The translations under genes and the position numbers were made by a program. A stretch of DNA of 64,000 bases, from NCBI GenBank assembly GCA_937915545.1, contig CALGIJ010000012.1:124001-188000 (forward strand), written 5' to 3'. Origin of the DNA: an uncultured Desulfobacterales bacterium (GTDB lineage: Bacteria > Desulfobacterota > Desulfobulbia > Desulfobulbales > Desulfocapsaceae). The first letter of the stretch is position 1. Every line of letters starts with the position of its first letter. The notes below the pieces were generated by a model. That model was not told where the DNA came from, did no database searches, and was given only the letters and a program-made list of their open reading frames with translations. This document shows positions 54,199 through 62,577 of this stretch, piece by piece.

Positions 54199-54831
54199 AT
54201 GCCAAGCCACCGCATTGCCCGCACTGCCCCCCTGCTGATCGCCCTGCTGCTCGCCCTCGGCGGCTGCGCCGATCTCAACGGCACGAGGCTGGAAAAGCTC
54301 TTCGGCAAAGACGCCGATCTCATCGACCTCTCCTACGAGATCACCGACCAGCTGACGGAGGCCGCCCTGCCGCCCCTCGTCCCCCGCCACCCCGGGATGC
54401 CGGTGCTGGTGACGACTTTCGTCGACAACAACGACCTCAGCAAAACATCCCCCTTAGGCCGGCTGCTGCAGGAGCACATCACCTCGCGGCTGGTGCAGCA
54501 CGGCTACACGGTGCGCGAGATCAAGCTCACCTCGACCATCTCCATCGAACCCCGCTCCGGAGAAACCGTACTCTCGCGCGAGCTTGGCAAGATCGGCGGA
54601 GAACTCAAGGCGCAGGCCATCCTCGTCGGCACGCTGTCCCGTTCCGACCGCAACCTCTATATCTCGGCACGCCTCATCGTGCCGACAAACGGCAATATCC
54701 TCGCCAGCTACGACCGGCAGCTCTACCTCGACGACAACCTCCTCGCCATGCTCGGCTTACGGCGCCACGGCGACATCGACAACTCCATCGCCGAGCCGCA
54801 GCCGCCGCGGCTCAACAGGATGTTGCGATGA
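54199..54831 (+). CDS. FlgO-domain lipoprotein
   Basis: A 210-residue lipoprotein with a classical lipobox LGGC (Cys23). The mature part fits the FlgO domain: PVLVTTFVDNNDL, LGRLLQEHITSRLVQHGY, KAQAILVGTLSRSDRNLYISARL and a final DNNLLAMLG. In Vibrio FlgO is an outer-membrane protein needed for the flagellar H-ring (family knowledge). No flagellar gene is seen here, so the role is open. It ends by overlapping the SDR start (ATGA), an odd coupling between a lipoprotein and a cytoplasmic enzyme. Confidence 0.82.
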   Translation: MPSHRIARTAPLLIALLLALGGCADLNGTRLEKLFGKDADLIDLSYEITDQLTEAALPPLVPRHPGMPVLVTTFVDNNDLSKTSPLGRLLQEHITSRLVQHGYTVREIKLTSTISIEPRSGETVLSRELGKIGGELKAQAILVGTLSRSDRNLYISARLIVPTNGNILASYDRQLYLDDNLLAMLGLRRHGDIDNSIAEPQPPRLNRMLR

Positions 54832-55664
54832 AGACCAATTCGCTTGCGGGCAAAATAGCCCTCGTCCCCGGAGCGGCGCGCCCGGTGGGACGTGCCATCG
54901 CCAGCCGTTTCGCCCTCGCCGGCGCCACCCTGGTTCTGCCGGTGCACGACAGGCCGGAATCGATCGCCGAGCTGGAAGAGGAGCTGCGTCGCGACGGTCA
55001 CCGCTACAGCCTGCATCATGTCGACCTGCGCAACCGCGAGGAGGTGGCCCGTTTCGCCGCCATCATTGCAAAGGACCAGGGGAAAATCGACTACCTCATC
55101 AACAATATCGAGCGCGGCGGCATGCCGGTGGTACACGGCTCCTACGACCAACCCCACAACCAGGGTCAGTGGGAGCTGGAAATCGCCACCACCATGACCG
55201 CCAAATGGCTGCTCTATCACCACTTCTTCCCGCTGATGAGAGGGGGCGGCGGGGCGGTGGTCAACCTCTCTTCAGTCGCCGCCATCGTCGGGCGCAGCGG
55301 CCCAGCGGCGCCCCTCTTCAGCGACGGCTACAGCGCCGCCAACCGCGCCGTTGGCCTGTTCACCGAGACCTGGGCGCGGGAAGCGGCGCCAACCATCCGC
55401 GTCAACGAGCTGATGCTCGGTCTGGTGCGCTCCCGCCACGGAGAGGACACTCGCGGCTGGGCCGCCTTGGACGAGAGAAACCGCAAGGCCATCAGAGAGG
55501 CCATCCCCCTGGGCCGCACCGGCCTGCCGGAGGAGGTGGCCGACGCCGTCTTCTTCCTGGCGGTAGAAGCCACCTACCTCACCGGGGCGACGCTACGCAT
55601 GGACGGCGGCCTGACCGCCGGGGGCGGCCCCGTGCCTCCCCTGCCTCCGGGAATTCTACACTGA
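54828..55664 (+). CDS. Divergent short-chain dehydrogenase/reductase lacking the catalytic lysine
   Basis: A 278-residue SDR-fold protein. The nucleotide loop is PGAARPVGRAIA (normally TGxxxGIG), NNAG is replaced by NNIERGG, and the serine is kept in LSSVAA (near 147-152). Y168 is present in GYSAAN, but the lysine at +4 is N172. The C-terminal PLGRTGLPEEVADAVFFLA and TGATLRMDGG are normal. So the fold and probably dinucleotide or substrate binding remain, while hydride transfer would be poor by the usual mechanism. Coupled to the FlgO-type gene by ATGA. Confidence 0.82.
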   Translation: MKTNSLAGKIALVPGAARPVGRAIASRFALAGATLVLPVHDRPESIAELEEELRRDGHRYSLHHVDLRNREEVARFAAIIAKDQGKIDYLINNIERGGMPVVHGSYDQPHNQGQWELEIATTMTAKWLLYHHFFPLMRGGGGAVVNLSSVAAIVGRSGPAAPLFSDGYSAANRAVGLFTETWAREAAPTIRVNELMLGLVRSRHGEDTRGWAALDERNRKAIREAIPLGRTGLPEEVADAVFFLAVEATYLTGATLRMDGGLTAGGGPVPPLPPGILH

Positions 55665-55723
55665 AGGGCCTCACCACGGCACAGGGGGCGCGATCTCCGT
55701 CGAACCCTGTTCAGTCAGGCCCT
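55665..55723. terminator. Nested inverted repeats at convergent SDR/hydrolase ends
   Basis: Outer arms AGGGCCT (55665-55671) and AGGCCCT (55717-55723) enclose inner arms ACAGGG (55681-55686) and CCCTGT (55705-55710). The right outer arm lies in the last codons of the minus-strand hydrolase. A shared 3'-end structure is possible; no T-tract is seen. Confidence 0.35.
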
Positions 55724-56841
55724 GCATGAAAGGGCTGCACCAGACATGTCCGGCGCAGCCGCTCCTGCTCCTCTTCCTGCCCCTCGCCTAACGCCACCAC
55801 CATATCGACACAGGCCAGGGCGGCGACATGCAAAGCGACAGCGGCGGCATTGGCGCCAACCACGGCGACAACAAGGAAATCCCCCTGCCGCCGCAGCGCT
55901 TCGAGTCGCGTCATGGGGCAGTACGGCAACGTTTCGGCCTCCAGCAGACGGCAACAGACGATGCGTTGCCCGGCCCACGCGCGAGCGGCGAGTTCGTCCA
56001 TGGCCGCTGCCAAGGGCACCACCTTGTCGGCCGCCGTGCCCAGCAGGGGGGCCACGGGGAAGGAACGGAAGGGGCGGCGTGCCTCCTCCACCAACCCCCA
56101 ATCGATCGCCACCGCCGTAGCGGCCGGCCGCTCGTCGGCCAGGGAAAGCACCGTGCCGTCCGGAGCGACGATCAGCGAGCCGCCGCCGAGCGGTATGCCA
56201 TTGTTGCTGCCCAGCGCGTTGCACACCACCATGTAGGCTTGATTTTCGATGGCCCGGGCCACCGCCAGGGCGTGCAGGTGCGAGAGTCGCGCCCGGGGCC
56301 ACTGGGCAGGGCAGAGGAAGAGGTCAGCCCCCTGCATGGCCTGGAGTCGCGCCAACTCGGGAAAACGGAGATCGTAGCAGACGAGGCAGCCAAGGCTGCC
56401 CCAGGGGGTGGACAGCGGTCGCGGTGGCGCGAGGCTGGCATCGAAGGCCCGTTCCTCGCCGGGGAAGGGGTGGGTCTTGCGGTAGCACCCCAGCGGGCCC
56501 TCAGGTCCATCGAGCTGCAGGGTGTTATAGCAACGCTTCCCGCCGTCGATAGCCTCGGGCAGCGAGCCGGCGAGGAGGACGTGGTAACGGGCGGCAAGCC
56601 GGAGGACTTCGGCCCGCACCCCTGCAAGCGGCCTGGCAAGCTGGCCCAGCCGCTCGTAACAGAAACCCGTCGCCCAGAGCTCGGGAAGAACCAGCAGGCT
56701 GTCAGCCGCCGGATGCAGGCTTTCCAGGGCGATAGCCAGGCTGTGCAGGTTGGCCTCGGGGTCAGCGGGGCATACTGCGAACTGAAGAAAGCCCACGGCG
56801 GCGAGCCGCCGCTTGTCCCCTGCCCGCCGGGACGCCTTCAT
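55711..56841 (-). CDS. Carbon-nitrogen hydrolase with a degenerate nucleotidyltransferase-like C-terminus
   Basis: A 376-residue nitrilase-superfamily amidohydrolase. The catalytic triad is intact: E54 (LPELWATGF), K122 (YRKTHPF) and C155 (CLVCYDLRFPE). The family core ends near 265. The remaining 110 residues align by eye with the RfaE2/HldE cytidylyltransferase domain: DKVVPLAAAMDELA, WAGQRIVCC, LEALRRQGDFLVVAVVGAN and VAALACVDMVVAL. The HxGH nucleotide motif is absent, so it is probably inactive. Its ATG overlaps the stop of the HEAT-like gene (ATGA). Likely omega-amidase-like or unknown amide substrate. Confidence 0.82.
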   Translation of the reverse strand: MKASRRAGDKRRLAAVGFLQFAVCPADPEANLHSLAIALESLHPAADSLLVLPELWATGFCYERLGQLARPLAGVRAEVLRLAARYHVLLAGSLPEAIDGGKRCYNTLQLDGPEGPLGCYRKTHPFPGEERAFDASLAPPRPLSTPWGSLGCLVCYDLRFPELARLQAMQGADLFLCPAQWPRARLSHLHALAVARAIENQAYMVVCNALGSNNGIPLGGGSLIVAPDGTVLSLADERPAATAVAIDWGLVEEARRPFRSFPVAPLLGTAADKVVPLAAAMDELAARAWAGQRIVCCRLLEAETLPYCPMTRLEALRRQGDFLVVAVVGANAAAVALHVAALACVDMVVALGEGQEEEQERLRRTCLVQPFHAGPD

Positions 56842-57578
56842 TGCCCGTCCCCCTCGCCTTTGTTGGCTTCCGCAGCGCTCCCCAGCAGGTCAAGGCTCTC
56901 GGCGGCAAGCGCGCCGACTGCGGTTTCGCGTACCTCGCCGCTGTCGAAGAACTGCACCTGCCCAGGTTGATCGAGAAAGGCGGCGATCTCCCCTGCCGCT
57001 TCCTTCTCGCCAAGATATCCCAGGACGCGGATGGCAAGGCCGACCACCTGATGGTCGGGGGAGCTCAGATAGGCGCGGAGATCCTCGCCCACCCCCTGTT
57101 CGCGCATCTCCGCGCCATGGTCGCGGCAGAGATCGCCAACCGCGGCCAGCAGGCCGCGCTGCAGCATCGGCAACTCGAGATAATTGCCGTCCTGGAAAAG
57201 CTCCGGGCCGTCACCGCGCATATAGGAGCAGAACAGGTGGAGGTACTCGCGGCGCAGGGCGGGGCTGGCACCGAGGATCGCCGCCATGGCCTCCGGCGCC
57301 CCCCAGCCGATGCCCCCGGACTCCTCGTTGAGCGACCAGAGAAAGCGACGCATGACGATTCGCGCCGCCTCCATGTCGTTTACGGCCATGCCCGGCACCA
57401 GCATGCCGAAGGCCAGGGCGGCATTGCCGCGCACCATGAGATCGGGGTGACAGAGTGCCGAAAACAGGGGCCCGAGCAGAAGGTGGGCAGGGTGTCGCTG
57501 GAGCAGGGCGGCCAGCGCTTTTCTGTCCCCAGCGACGAGAAGTGCCAGCAACTCCTTTTTCAGCTCCCGTCGTCCCAT
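56838..57578 (-). CDS. HEAT-like repeat protein of the DVU0298 type
   Basis: A 246-residue alpha-helical repeat protein. The first half has LFSALCHPDLMVRGNAALAF, ARIVMRRFLWSLNEESGG and IGWGAPEAMAAIL, which from memory match the DVU0298 family of sulfate reducers. The second half (DHQVVGLAIRVLGYLGE) is a HEAT/PBS-like repeat. ATG 57578 is chosen with AGGAG 6 bases upstream. Its stop overlaps the hydrolase start and it follows the cNMP-DUF4388 gene by 45 bases. Presumably a protein-binding scaffold. Confidence 0.8.
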   Translation of the reverse strand: MGRRELKKELLALLVAGDRKALAALLQRHPAHLLLGPLFSALCHPDLMVRGNAALAFGMLVPGMAVNDMEAARIVMRRFLWSLNEESGGIGWGAPEAMAAILGASPALRREYLHLFCSYMRGDGPELFQDGNYLELPMLQRGLLAAVGDLCRDHGAEMREQGVGEDLRAYLSSPDHQVVGLAIRVLGYLGEKEAAGEIAAFLDQPGQVQFFDSGEVRETAVGALAAESLDLLGSAAEANKGEGDGQ

Positions 57579-57623
57579 GAGGTCTCCTCGTGGCCCCTCT
57601 CTGCCCAAAACCGGCAGCGACAC

Positions 57624-58697
57624 TCAGAGCTTGCGATCGTCGAGCCGCTTCATGCCCTCCATGAGCATGCCCATGAAGCCGCCGATGACATCGCGACGCC
57701 GATCCTTGTCGCTCAATCCTTGCGTGAACTTGAACCGGCCACTAGTGAAGGCGAGGATCTCGTAGAAGGCCTCCTTGCCAATGCTGCCGTTGATCTCGGC
57801 GAAGATCAGCTCCCCCTCGTTGAACATGAGCATCGCCTTGCTGTCTTCGAATTCCAGGTTGAGGCGGCCGGTCTTCTGGTTGACATTGATCATCTGGCAC
57901 AGCTCGACCATGGAGATGTCGGACAGCTGACCGACCATCCCCGAAGCCAGTTCCTCGGCCCGCTGCGTGTTCATCTTGGTGATGCGGCTGACCAGCAGCT
58001 TGTAGAAGAAGACCTGCAGGGTCGGGAAGCGATTGATGATGTGGCGGAAGTTCTTGTGGTTCATCACCGCCACCTGGCAGGTCTCGGCAGCCATGATAGT
58101 GGTGCTGACCCTCTCCCCCGAGAGCAGGCTCATCTCGCCGAAGACCTCGCCCCTATCGAGTTCCACCAGGGTGATGCCGTGATCGTCGATGACCTCGGCC
58201 TTGCCGGAGAGCAGGATATAGAGGCGGTTGCCGGGATCGCCTTTCTGAGTGATGGGAAACTGCCAGGGGTACTCGACCATCTCCAGCAAGGTGGCAAGGT
58301 CGAGGAGGTCGTCGTCGGAGAGCGGCGAAAAGATATCGATGCTGCGCAGCAGGCTGGCGAAGCCCGCCGTTTCGCGGATCTTCTCGCGCCGCTCGGCGGC
58401 CGCCAGCAGTTTCATCTGCAGGGTGGCGAACTCCTTCTCCTTCTTGTATTCGAAGCGGATCACCCCGACGCAGCCTCCGCACTCGAACTTGGAGCGCGTC
58501 GTCATCCCGTGGGAGTAGCCTTCGTAGCTCGAGTCGGAAGAGGCGATGGCGATGATATCGCGCGCCAGCACCAGGCAGGTGGGCTTGCCGGCGGGAAAGG
58601 TGAGCACCCCCTCGTTGACGAGAAGCTCCTCGCGGACGTTATACAAGGGGCAGTGGTCTTCTTCGGTGATGATGAAGATGCCGTTGCGGAACTGCAT
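57624..58697 (-). CDS. Cyclic nucleotide-binding and DUF4388 protein
   Basis: A 357-residue cytoplasmic regulator. Residues 1-105 are unrecognised, with a CGGC pair near 73-76. Residues 110-235 are a cNMP-binding domain with VFGEMSLLSGERVSTT as phosphate cassette. Residues 250-335 are DUF4388 (PATAN-like), with LSDISMVELCQMINVNQKTG, LNLEFEDSKAMLMFNEGELI and GKEAFYEILAFTSGRF. This architecture occurs in deltaproteobacterial signalling. The ATG at 58697 is preferred over an adjacent TTG. It lies 13 bases after the 3-TM protein gene. Confidence 0.87.
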   Translation of the reverse strand: MQFRNGIFIITEEDHCPLYNVREELLVNEGVLTFPAGKPTCLVLARDIIAIASSDSSYEGYSHGMTTRSKFECGGCVGVIRFEYKKEKEFATLQMKLLAAAERREKIRETAGFASLLRSIDIFSPLSDDDLLDLATLLEMVEYPWQFPITQKGDPGNRLYILLSGKAEVIDDHGITLVELDRGEVFGEMSLLSGERVSTTIMAAETCQVAVMNHKNFRHIINRFPTLQVFFYKLLVSRITKMNTQRAEELASGMVGQLSDISMVELCQMINVNQKTGRLNLEFEDSKAMLMFNEGELIFAEINGSIGKEAFYEILAFTSGRFKFTQGLSDKDRRRDVIGGFMGMLMEGMKRLDDRKL

Positions 58698-58710
58698 CAA
58701 GTCGCCCCGC

Positions 58711-59040
58711 TCAGTCCGAACGGCCGAAGAGTAGATAGATCACCACTCCCAGGGTGGCGGCGGCGCCAAAGATCACCGGCAGGATCTTCTCGATCCTGAT
58801 CTCGCCGCCGACGATCAGCGACTGCATGTAAGGTGTTCCCGAGACCCACCACACGGCAACGAAGATGGCGAGGATGATCAGATCGCGCCATTTCTGCTTG
58901 TAGATGAACCACGCGAGGAGAGCTCCGAAGGGCACGATAAACCAGGGGTTGGAGAAGAGGCCGACATAATCGACGTCGGCAATCTGCCGCTGCAGCTGGG
59001 TACTGTCGAACCACTTGACAACACTGTTCCACAAATCCAT
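58711..59040 (-). CDS. Hypothetical three-transmembrane protein
   Basis: A 109-residue inner-membrane protein with hydrophobic segments around 26-47 (VGLFSNPWFIVPFGALLAWF), 52-66 and 85-105 (KILPVIFGAAATLGVVIYLL). AAAGGAG sits 7 bases before the ATG. It leads the minus-strand run cNMP-DUF4388, HEAT-like, hydrolase and may anchor or signal to the cNMP protein. Family unknown to me. Confidence 0.8.
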   Translation of the reverse strand: MDLWNSVVKWFDSTQLQRQIADVDYVGLFSNPWFIVPFGALLAWFIYKQKWRDLIILAIFVAVWWVSGTPYMQSLIVGGEIRIEKILPVIFGAAATLGVVIYLLFGRSD

Positions 59041-59266
59041 GCAAGACTCCTTTCTCGGGGTGGCAAAGGGAGCAACCGGCGCCGGGGGCGCAAAGAGGAT
59101 TGCACCTTACCCGAACCCGTCTCCGGCGGCACCGATTTTCATCGTTATGGCATGAGGCAGCGGCGAGAACGACATTACCACGTGGCCATAGCGCACAAAG
59201 CCGGGTAGAGTCCCTGGCGTCACTGGTCGGAACAGGCCGCTGTCATTATCTATAGTAGGAAGGAAG

Positions 59267-59842
59267 ATGAAAGAGCACAAGACCAATATCGTTCTCATCG
59301 GCATGCCGGGATCGGGGAAGAGCACCGTCGGGGTAATTTTGGCGAAGATGCTTGCCAAATCCTTTCTCGATACCGATATTCTCATCCAAAACCGCGAGAT
59401 GCGCACCCTGCAGGATATCGTCGACAAGGAGGGGCACATGGCCCTGCGCAGGGTGGAGGAGCGGGTGCTCCTGGACGTCGACTGCCATGACACGGTCATC
59501 GCCACCGGCGGCAGCGCCGCCTACAGCGAACCGGCGATGCGCCATCTGCAGGATATCGGCACGGTGGTTTTCCTGCATACCGACCTCGACACCCTGCAGC
59601 GCCGTATCGGCAACTACCATACCCGTGGCCTGGCCAAGCGACCCGAGCAGAGTTTTGAGGACCTCTTCGCCGAGCGGCTGCAGCTCTACCGCCGCTACGC
59701 CGAAGTGGTGATCGAGACCTCGCTGCTCGGTCAGGAAGAGGTGAGCGAACTGATCATGGCACGGCTGCTGGAGAGAAAGGGTGGCACTGCCCGCCACGAA
59801 GGTGCGCAGCCTGGGAAAAACGAAGAGGAGAAGACGCGATGA
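59267..59842 (+). CDS. Shikimate kinase-like P-loop kinase
   Basis: A 191-residue small-molecule kinase of the AroK fold. Walker A is GMPGSGKST (12-20), followed by DTD (shikimate-binding in AroK) and EGHMALRRVEE. The usual GGG motif is GGSA in ATGGSAAYSE, and the lid has TRGLAKRP. This pattern marks a distinct subgroup annotated as shikimate kinase; the true substrate is not certain. GGAAGGA precedes the ATG. It overlaps the TIGR01777 gene by 4 bases. Confidence 0.78.
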   Translation: MKEHKTNIVLIGMPGSGKSTVGVILAKMLAKSFLDTDILIQNREMRTLQDIVDKEGHMALRRVEERVLLDVDCHDTVIATGGSAAYSEPAMRHLQDIGTVVFLHTDLDTLQRRIGNYHTRGLAKRPEQSFEDLFAERLQLYRRYAEVVIETSLLGQEEVSELIMARLLERKGGTARHEGAQPGKNEEEKTR

Positions 59843-60732
59843 AAACACTGGTTACCGGCTGTTCCGGCCTGGTCGGCCACGCCCTGGTGGAACACCTCTT
59901 CAAGAAAGGCCATTCCCTGCAATGCCTGCAGCGCAACCGCGGTAGCAGCGGCCAGCAGATCTGGGCCACCGCCGCCTTGCCCGCTTCCTCGGCTGGCGCC
60001 TTCGATGCCGTCGTCCACCTCGCCGGCGAGAACGTCGCCGACGGGCGCTGGACCGCCGCCAAGAAGGAGCGTATCCTGCGCAGCCGCGTCGAGGGTACCG
60101 CCCAGCTGGTGGACTACATCGCCACCCTGGAGGAAAAACCGAAGGTTGCCCTGTGTGCCTCGGCGGTGGGCTACTATGGCAGCAGCATGGAGGCGATCTT
60201 CAACGAAGACAGCCCCCTCGGCAAGGGTTTCCTCGCCGATGTCTGCCGCCAGTGGGAGAAGGAAGCCTCGCGCCTCGCCGCCATGGGCATCCGCACCGTC
60301 AACCTGCGCTTCGGCATGGTGCTCAGCCCGAGGGGCGGGGCATTGTGGAAGATGGTGCCGGCCTTCAAGGCGGGCATGGGTGGCGTCGTCGGCAGCGGCG
60401 AGCAGTTCGTCAGCTGGATCAGTATCCGCGACCTGGTGGAAATCGTCGACTTCGTCATCAGGCAGCCGCACATCAAGGGGCCGGTCAATGTCGTCAGCCC
60501 CATCCCCACGACCAACCGTATCCTCTCAACGACCCTCGGCCGCGTCCTCAATCGCCCGGTGCTGATGAAGATTCCTGCCTTTATGGTCAGGATGATCTTC
60601 GGGGATATGGCCGACGAGATGCTGCTCGCCTCGACCAGGGTGACGCCCAAGGTGCTGCTCGAGGCCGACTACCCCTATCAGGACCAGTCCCTCGAATCGG
60701 TGTTGCGCTACTGCCTCGACAGCGGCGCCTAA
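59839..60732 (+). CDS. TIGR01777/YfcH-type NAD(P)-dependent epimerase family protein
   Basis: A 297-residue extended SDR (SDR39U1/YfcH). TGCSGLVGHALVEHL binds the dinucleotide; VVHLAGENVADGRWT, SAVGYYG (catalytic-type Tyr), NLRFGMVLSPRGGAL and the C-terminal DUF1731 region with KVLLEADYPY are diagnostic. Function is unknown. Coupled to the shikimate kinase-like gene by ATGA. A hairpin follows its stop. Confidence 0.92.
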   Translation: MKTLVTGCSGLVGHALVEHLFKKGHSLQCLQRNRGSSGQQIWATAALPASSAGAFDAVVHLAGENVADGRWTAAKKERILRSRVEGTAQLVDYIATLEEKPKVALCASAVGYYGSSMEAIFNEDSPLGKGFLADVCRQWEKEASRLAAMGIRTVNLRFGMVLSPRGGALWKMVPAFKAGMGGVVGSGEQFVSWISIRDLVEIVDFVIRQPHIKGPVNVVSPIPTTNRILSTTLGRVLNRPVLMKIPAFMVRMIFGDMADEMLLASTRVTPKVLLEADYPYQDQSLESVLRYCLDSGA

Positions 60733-60747
60733 GCGCAGAACACGACA

Positions 60748-60780
60748 CCTGGGGCGCCGGCCGCACGGCGACGCCCCAGG
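60748..60780. terminator. GC hairpin between convergent TIGR01777 gene and purC
   Basis: Arms CCTGGGGCG (60748-60756) and CGCCCCAGG (60772-60780) pair over a 15-base loop with an inner CCG/CGG. No T-tract on either strand. Ends 7 bases before the purC stop. Confidence 0.6.
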
Positions 60781-60786
60781 CTGGCA

Positions 60787-61689
60787 TCAGGATCGGCCGG
60801 CAGTAATGCGCCGCAGGGCTTCCTCGTAGCGTTCCCTGGTCTTGTCGATGATCTCCGCCGGCAGTGGCGGCGGCGGCGGGGTCTTGTCCCAGGAGAGGCT
60901 GGAAAGGTAGTCGCGCAGGTACTGCTTGTCGAAGCTCGGCTGCCCGGCGCCGGGGGTGTAGCGGTCCACCGGCCAGAAGCGCGAGGAGTCGGGGGTCAGC
61001 ACCTCGTCGATGAGGATCAGCCTGCCGTCGGCTTCGCCGAGCTCGAACTTGGTGTCGGCGATGATGATGCCCTTGCCGAGGGCGTAGTCGGCCGCCTTGC
61101 GGTAGAGACCGAGGCAGACCTCGGCGATCTCCCTGGCCCGCGCCTCCCCGACCAGCTCTGCGGTCTGCTCCAGGGAGATGTTCTCGTCATGGCTGCCCAG
61201 AGCGGCCTTGGTGGAGGGGGTGAAGAGCGGCTCGGGGAATTTCTCCGATTCCCTCATCCCCGGCGGCAGCGCAAAGCCGCACACCACCGGGTCTTTCTTA
61301 TAGGCGCTCCAGAAAGAGCCGGAGAGATAGCCACGCACGATACACTCGATGGGCAGCGGCCGGCATTTCTTGACCAGCATCGAGCGCCCCTCGAGCTGGC
61401 TACGATACTGGCGGCAGACCTCGGGGTAGTCGTCGACACGGGCGGTGACCAGGTGATTGTCGACGATGCCGCCAAGCAGCTCGAACCAGAAGAGGGACAA
61501 GCGGGTGAGGATGGCCCCCTTGCCGGGAATCGGCTCGTTCATCACCACGTCGTAGGCGGAGATGCGGTCGCTGGCGACCATCAGCAGCACCTCGGGGTGG
61601 CCGGGGATCTCGTACATGTCGCGGACCTTGCCGCGGTGTTTGAGGACGAGCTGCGGGAAATCGGTATAGAGGACTGCCGCTGGGGTCAT
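60787..61689 (-). CDS. purC: Phosphoribosylaminoimidazole-succinocarboxamide synthase
   Basis: SAICAR synthetase of purine synthesis, 300 residues, the longer yeast/proteobacterial type. GKVRDMYEIPG, VASDRISAYDVVMNEPIPGKG, IVRGYLSGS and LIDEVLTPDSSRFWP are the family blocks. AAGGAG lies 8 bases before the ATG. It follows the DUF3108 gene by 39 bases on the same strand. Confidence 0.95.
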   Translation of the reverse strand: MTPAAVLYTDFPQLVLKHRGKVRDMYEIPGHPEVLLMVASDRISAYDVVMNEPIPGKGAILTRLSLFWFELLGGIVDNHLVTARVDDYPEVCRQYRSQLEGRSMLVKKCRPLPIECIVRGYLSGSFWSAYKKDPVVCGFALPPGMRESEKFPEPLFTPSTKAALGSHDENISLEQTAELVGEARAREIAEVCLGLYRKAADYALGKGIIIADTKFELGEADGRLILIDEVLTPDSSRFWPVDRYTPGAGQPSFDKQYLRDYLSSLSWDKTPPPPPLPAEIIDKTRERYEEALRRITAGRS

Positions 61690-61728
61690 GGTGTGCTGCT
61701 CCTTGATGCTGGATTTTTTTAATGAACG

Positions 61729-62577
61729 CTAGCTGTCTTTCAGCCTCGCCACTGCCGGGTAGCGGCGGCAGGCGGGGTTGTCGTAGGCGGTCAGTTCCGC
61801 CGTCAGCGAACCGATGATGATCTTCGAATTGATCATCACCGGCACCCGGCACTCGTCGTTGGTGTACCAGATGACGGTGTCGCCGCGCTTGTCATAGAGC
61901 CCCTTGAAGGTCATCACCGGCATGATCTCCACCGTGCTCACCGGGCCGAGCAAGGTCTTCTCGAAGCGCTTCTCGGCGATGGCGTTGACCACCACCTCGA
62001 CGCGCTTCTTGTCGGCGAAGGTGGGGACGATGAAGCCGCCGCCCAGCGGGAACTCCATCAGCCGGCTGTTGAAAAAGGAGGAGAACTCGTTGTTGGTCTC
62101 GCCGTCGATGTCGAACACCCCCTCGAGCTTGTTGTTCTTCATATAGACGATCTTGCCGCCCTCCTGGTTGTATTCGAGCACGCGATGGGCGCGGTAGCTG
62201 TAGCCCTCCTTCTGCCAGATCTCGTAATGGTAGGGCAGCCGCTTCGGTCCGCGCACCCGGGTGACATGGAGATCCTTGATCGGGTAGATGAGGTCGACGG
62301 CGCCGTTCTTGGTGGTCACCGTGGCACGGATCTCGAAGCTTTCCTCGTCCTCCGCCAGGGCATTGACCTCGAGGCGCAGCTCGCCGATCTTGATGCCGCC
62401 GGTCCAGGAGACGTCGTACTGCAGCACCTCGCGGCCGGAATACCCGATGGGCAGCAAGGCGGGGTCGATGACCCCGTAGGGCAGCGTTCTCTCGGCGACG
62501 CGTGCCTCGGCCTCCCCGGCCGGGGCCGCGGCGGGACAGACGAGCAGGGCGAGGATGAGGAGGAGGATGGCAATCAC
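61729..62577 (-). CDS. DUF3108 exported protein
   Basis: A 282-residue secreted protein. I use the GTG at 62577, overlapping the ubiA stop (GTGA), because a signal peptide starts there (MIAILLLILALLVCPAAAPA, cut near AGEA); further upstream the frame runs through ubiA. The mature part has the DUF3108 beta-rich pattern: YDVSWTGGIKIGEL, SYRAHRVLEYNQEGGKIVYM and the end GDTVIWYTNDECRVPVMI. Periplasmic; function unknown. Confidence 0.85.
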   Translation of the reverse strand: MIAILLLILALLVCPAAAPAGEAEARVAERTLPYGVIDPALLPIGYSGREVLQYDVSWTGGIKIGELRLEVNALAEDEESFEIRATVTTKNGAVDLIYPIKDLHVTRVRGPKRLPYHYEIWQKEGYSYRAHRVLEYNQEGGKIVYMKNNKLEGVFDIDGETNNEFSSFFNSRLMEFPLGGGFIVPTFADKKRVEVVVNAIAEKRFEKTLLGPVSTVEIMPVMTFKGLYDKRGDTVIWYTNDECRVPVMINSKIIIGSLTAELTAYDNPACRRYPAVARLKDS

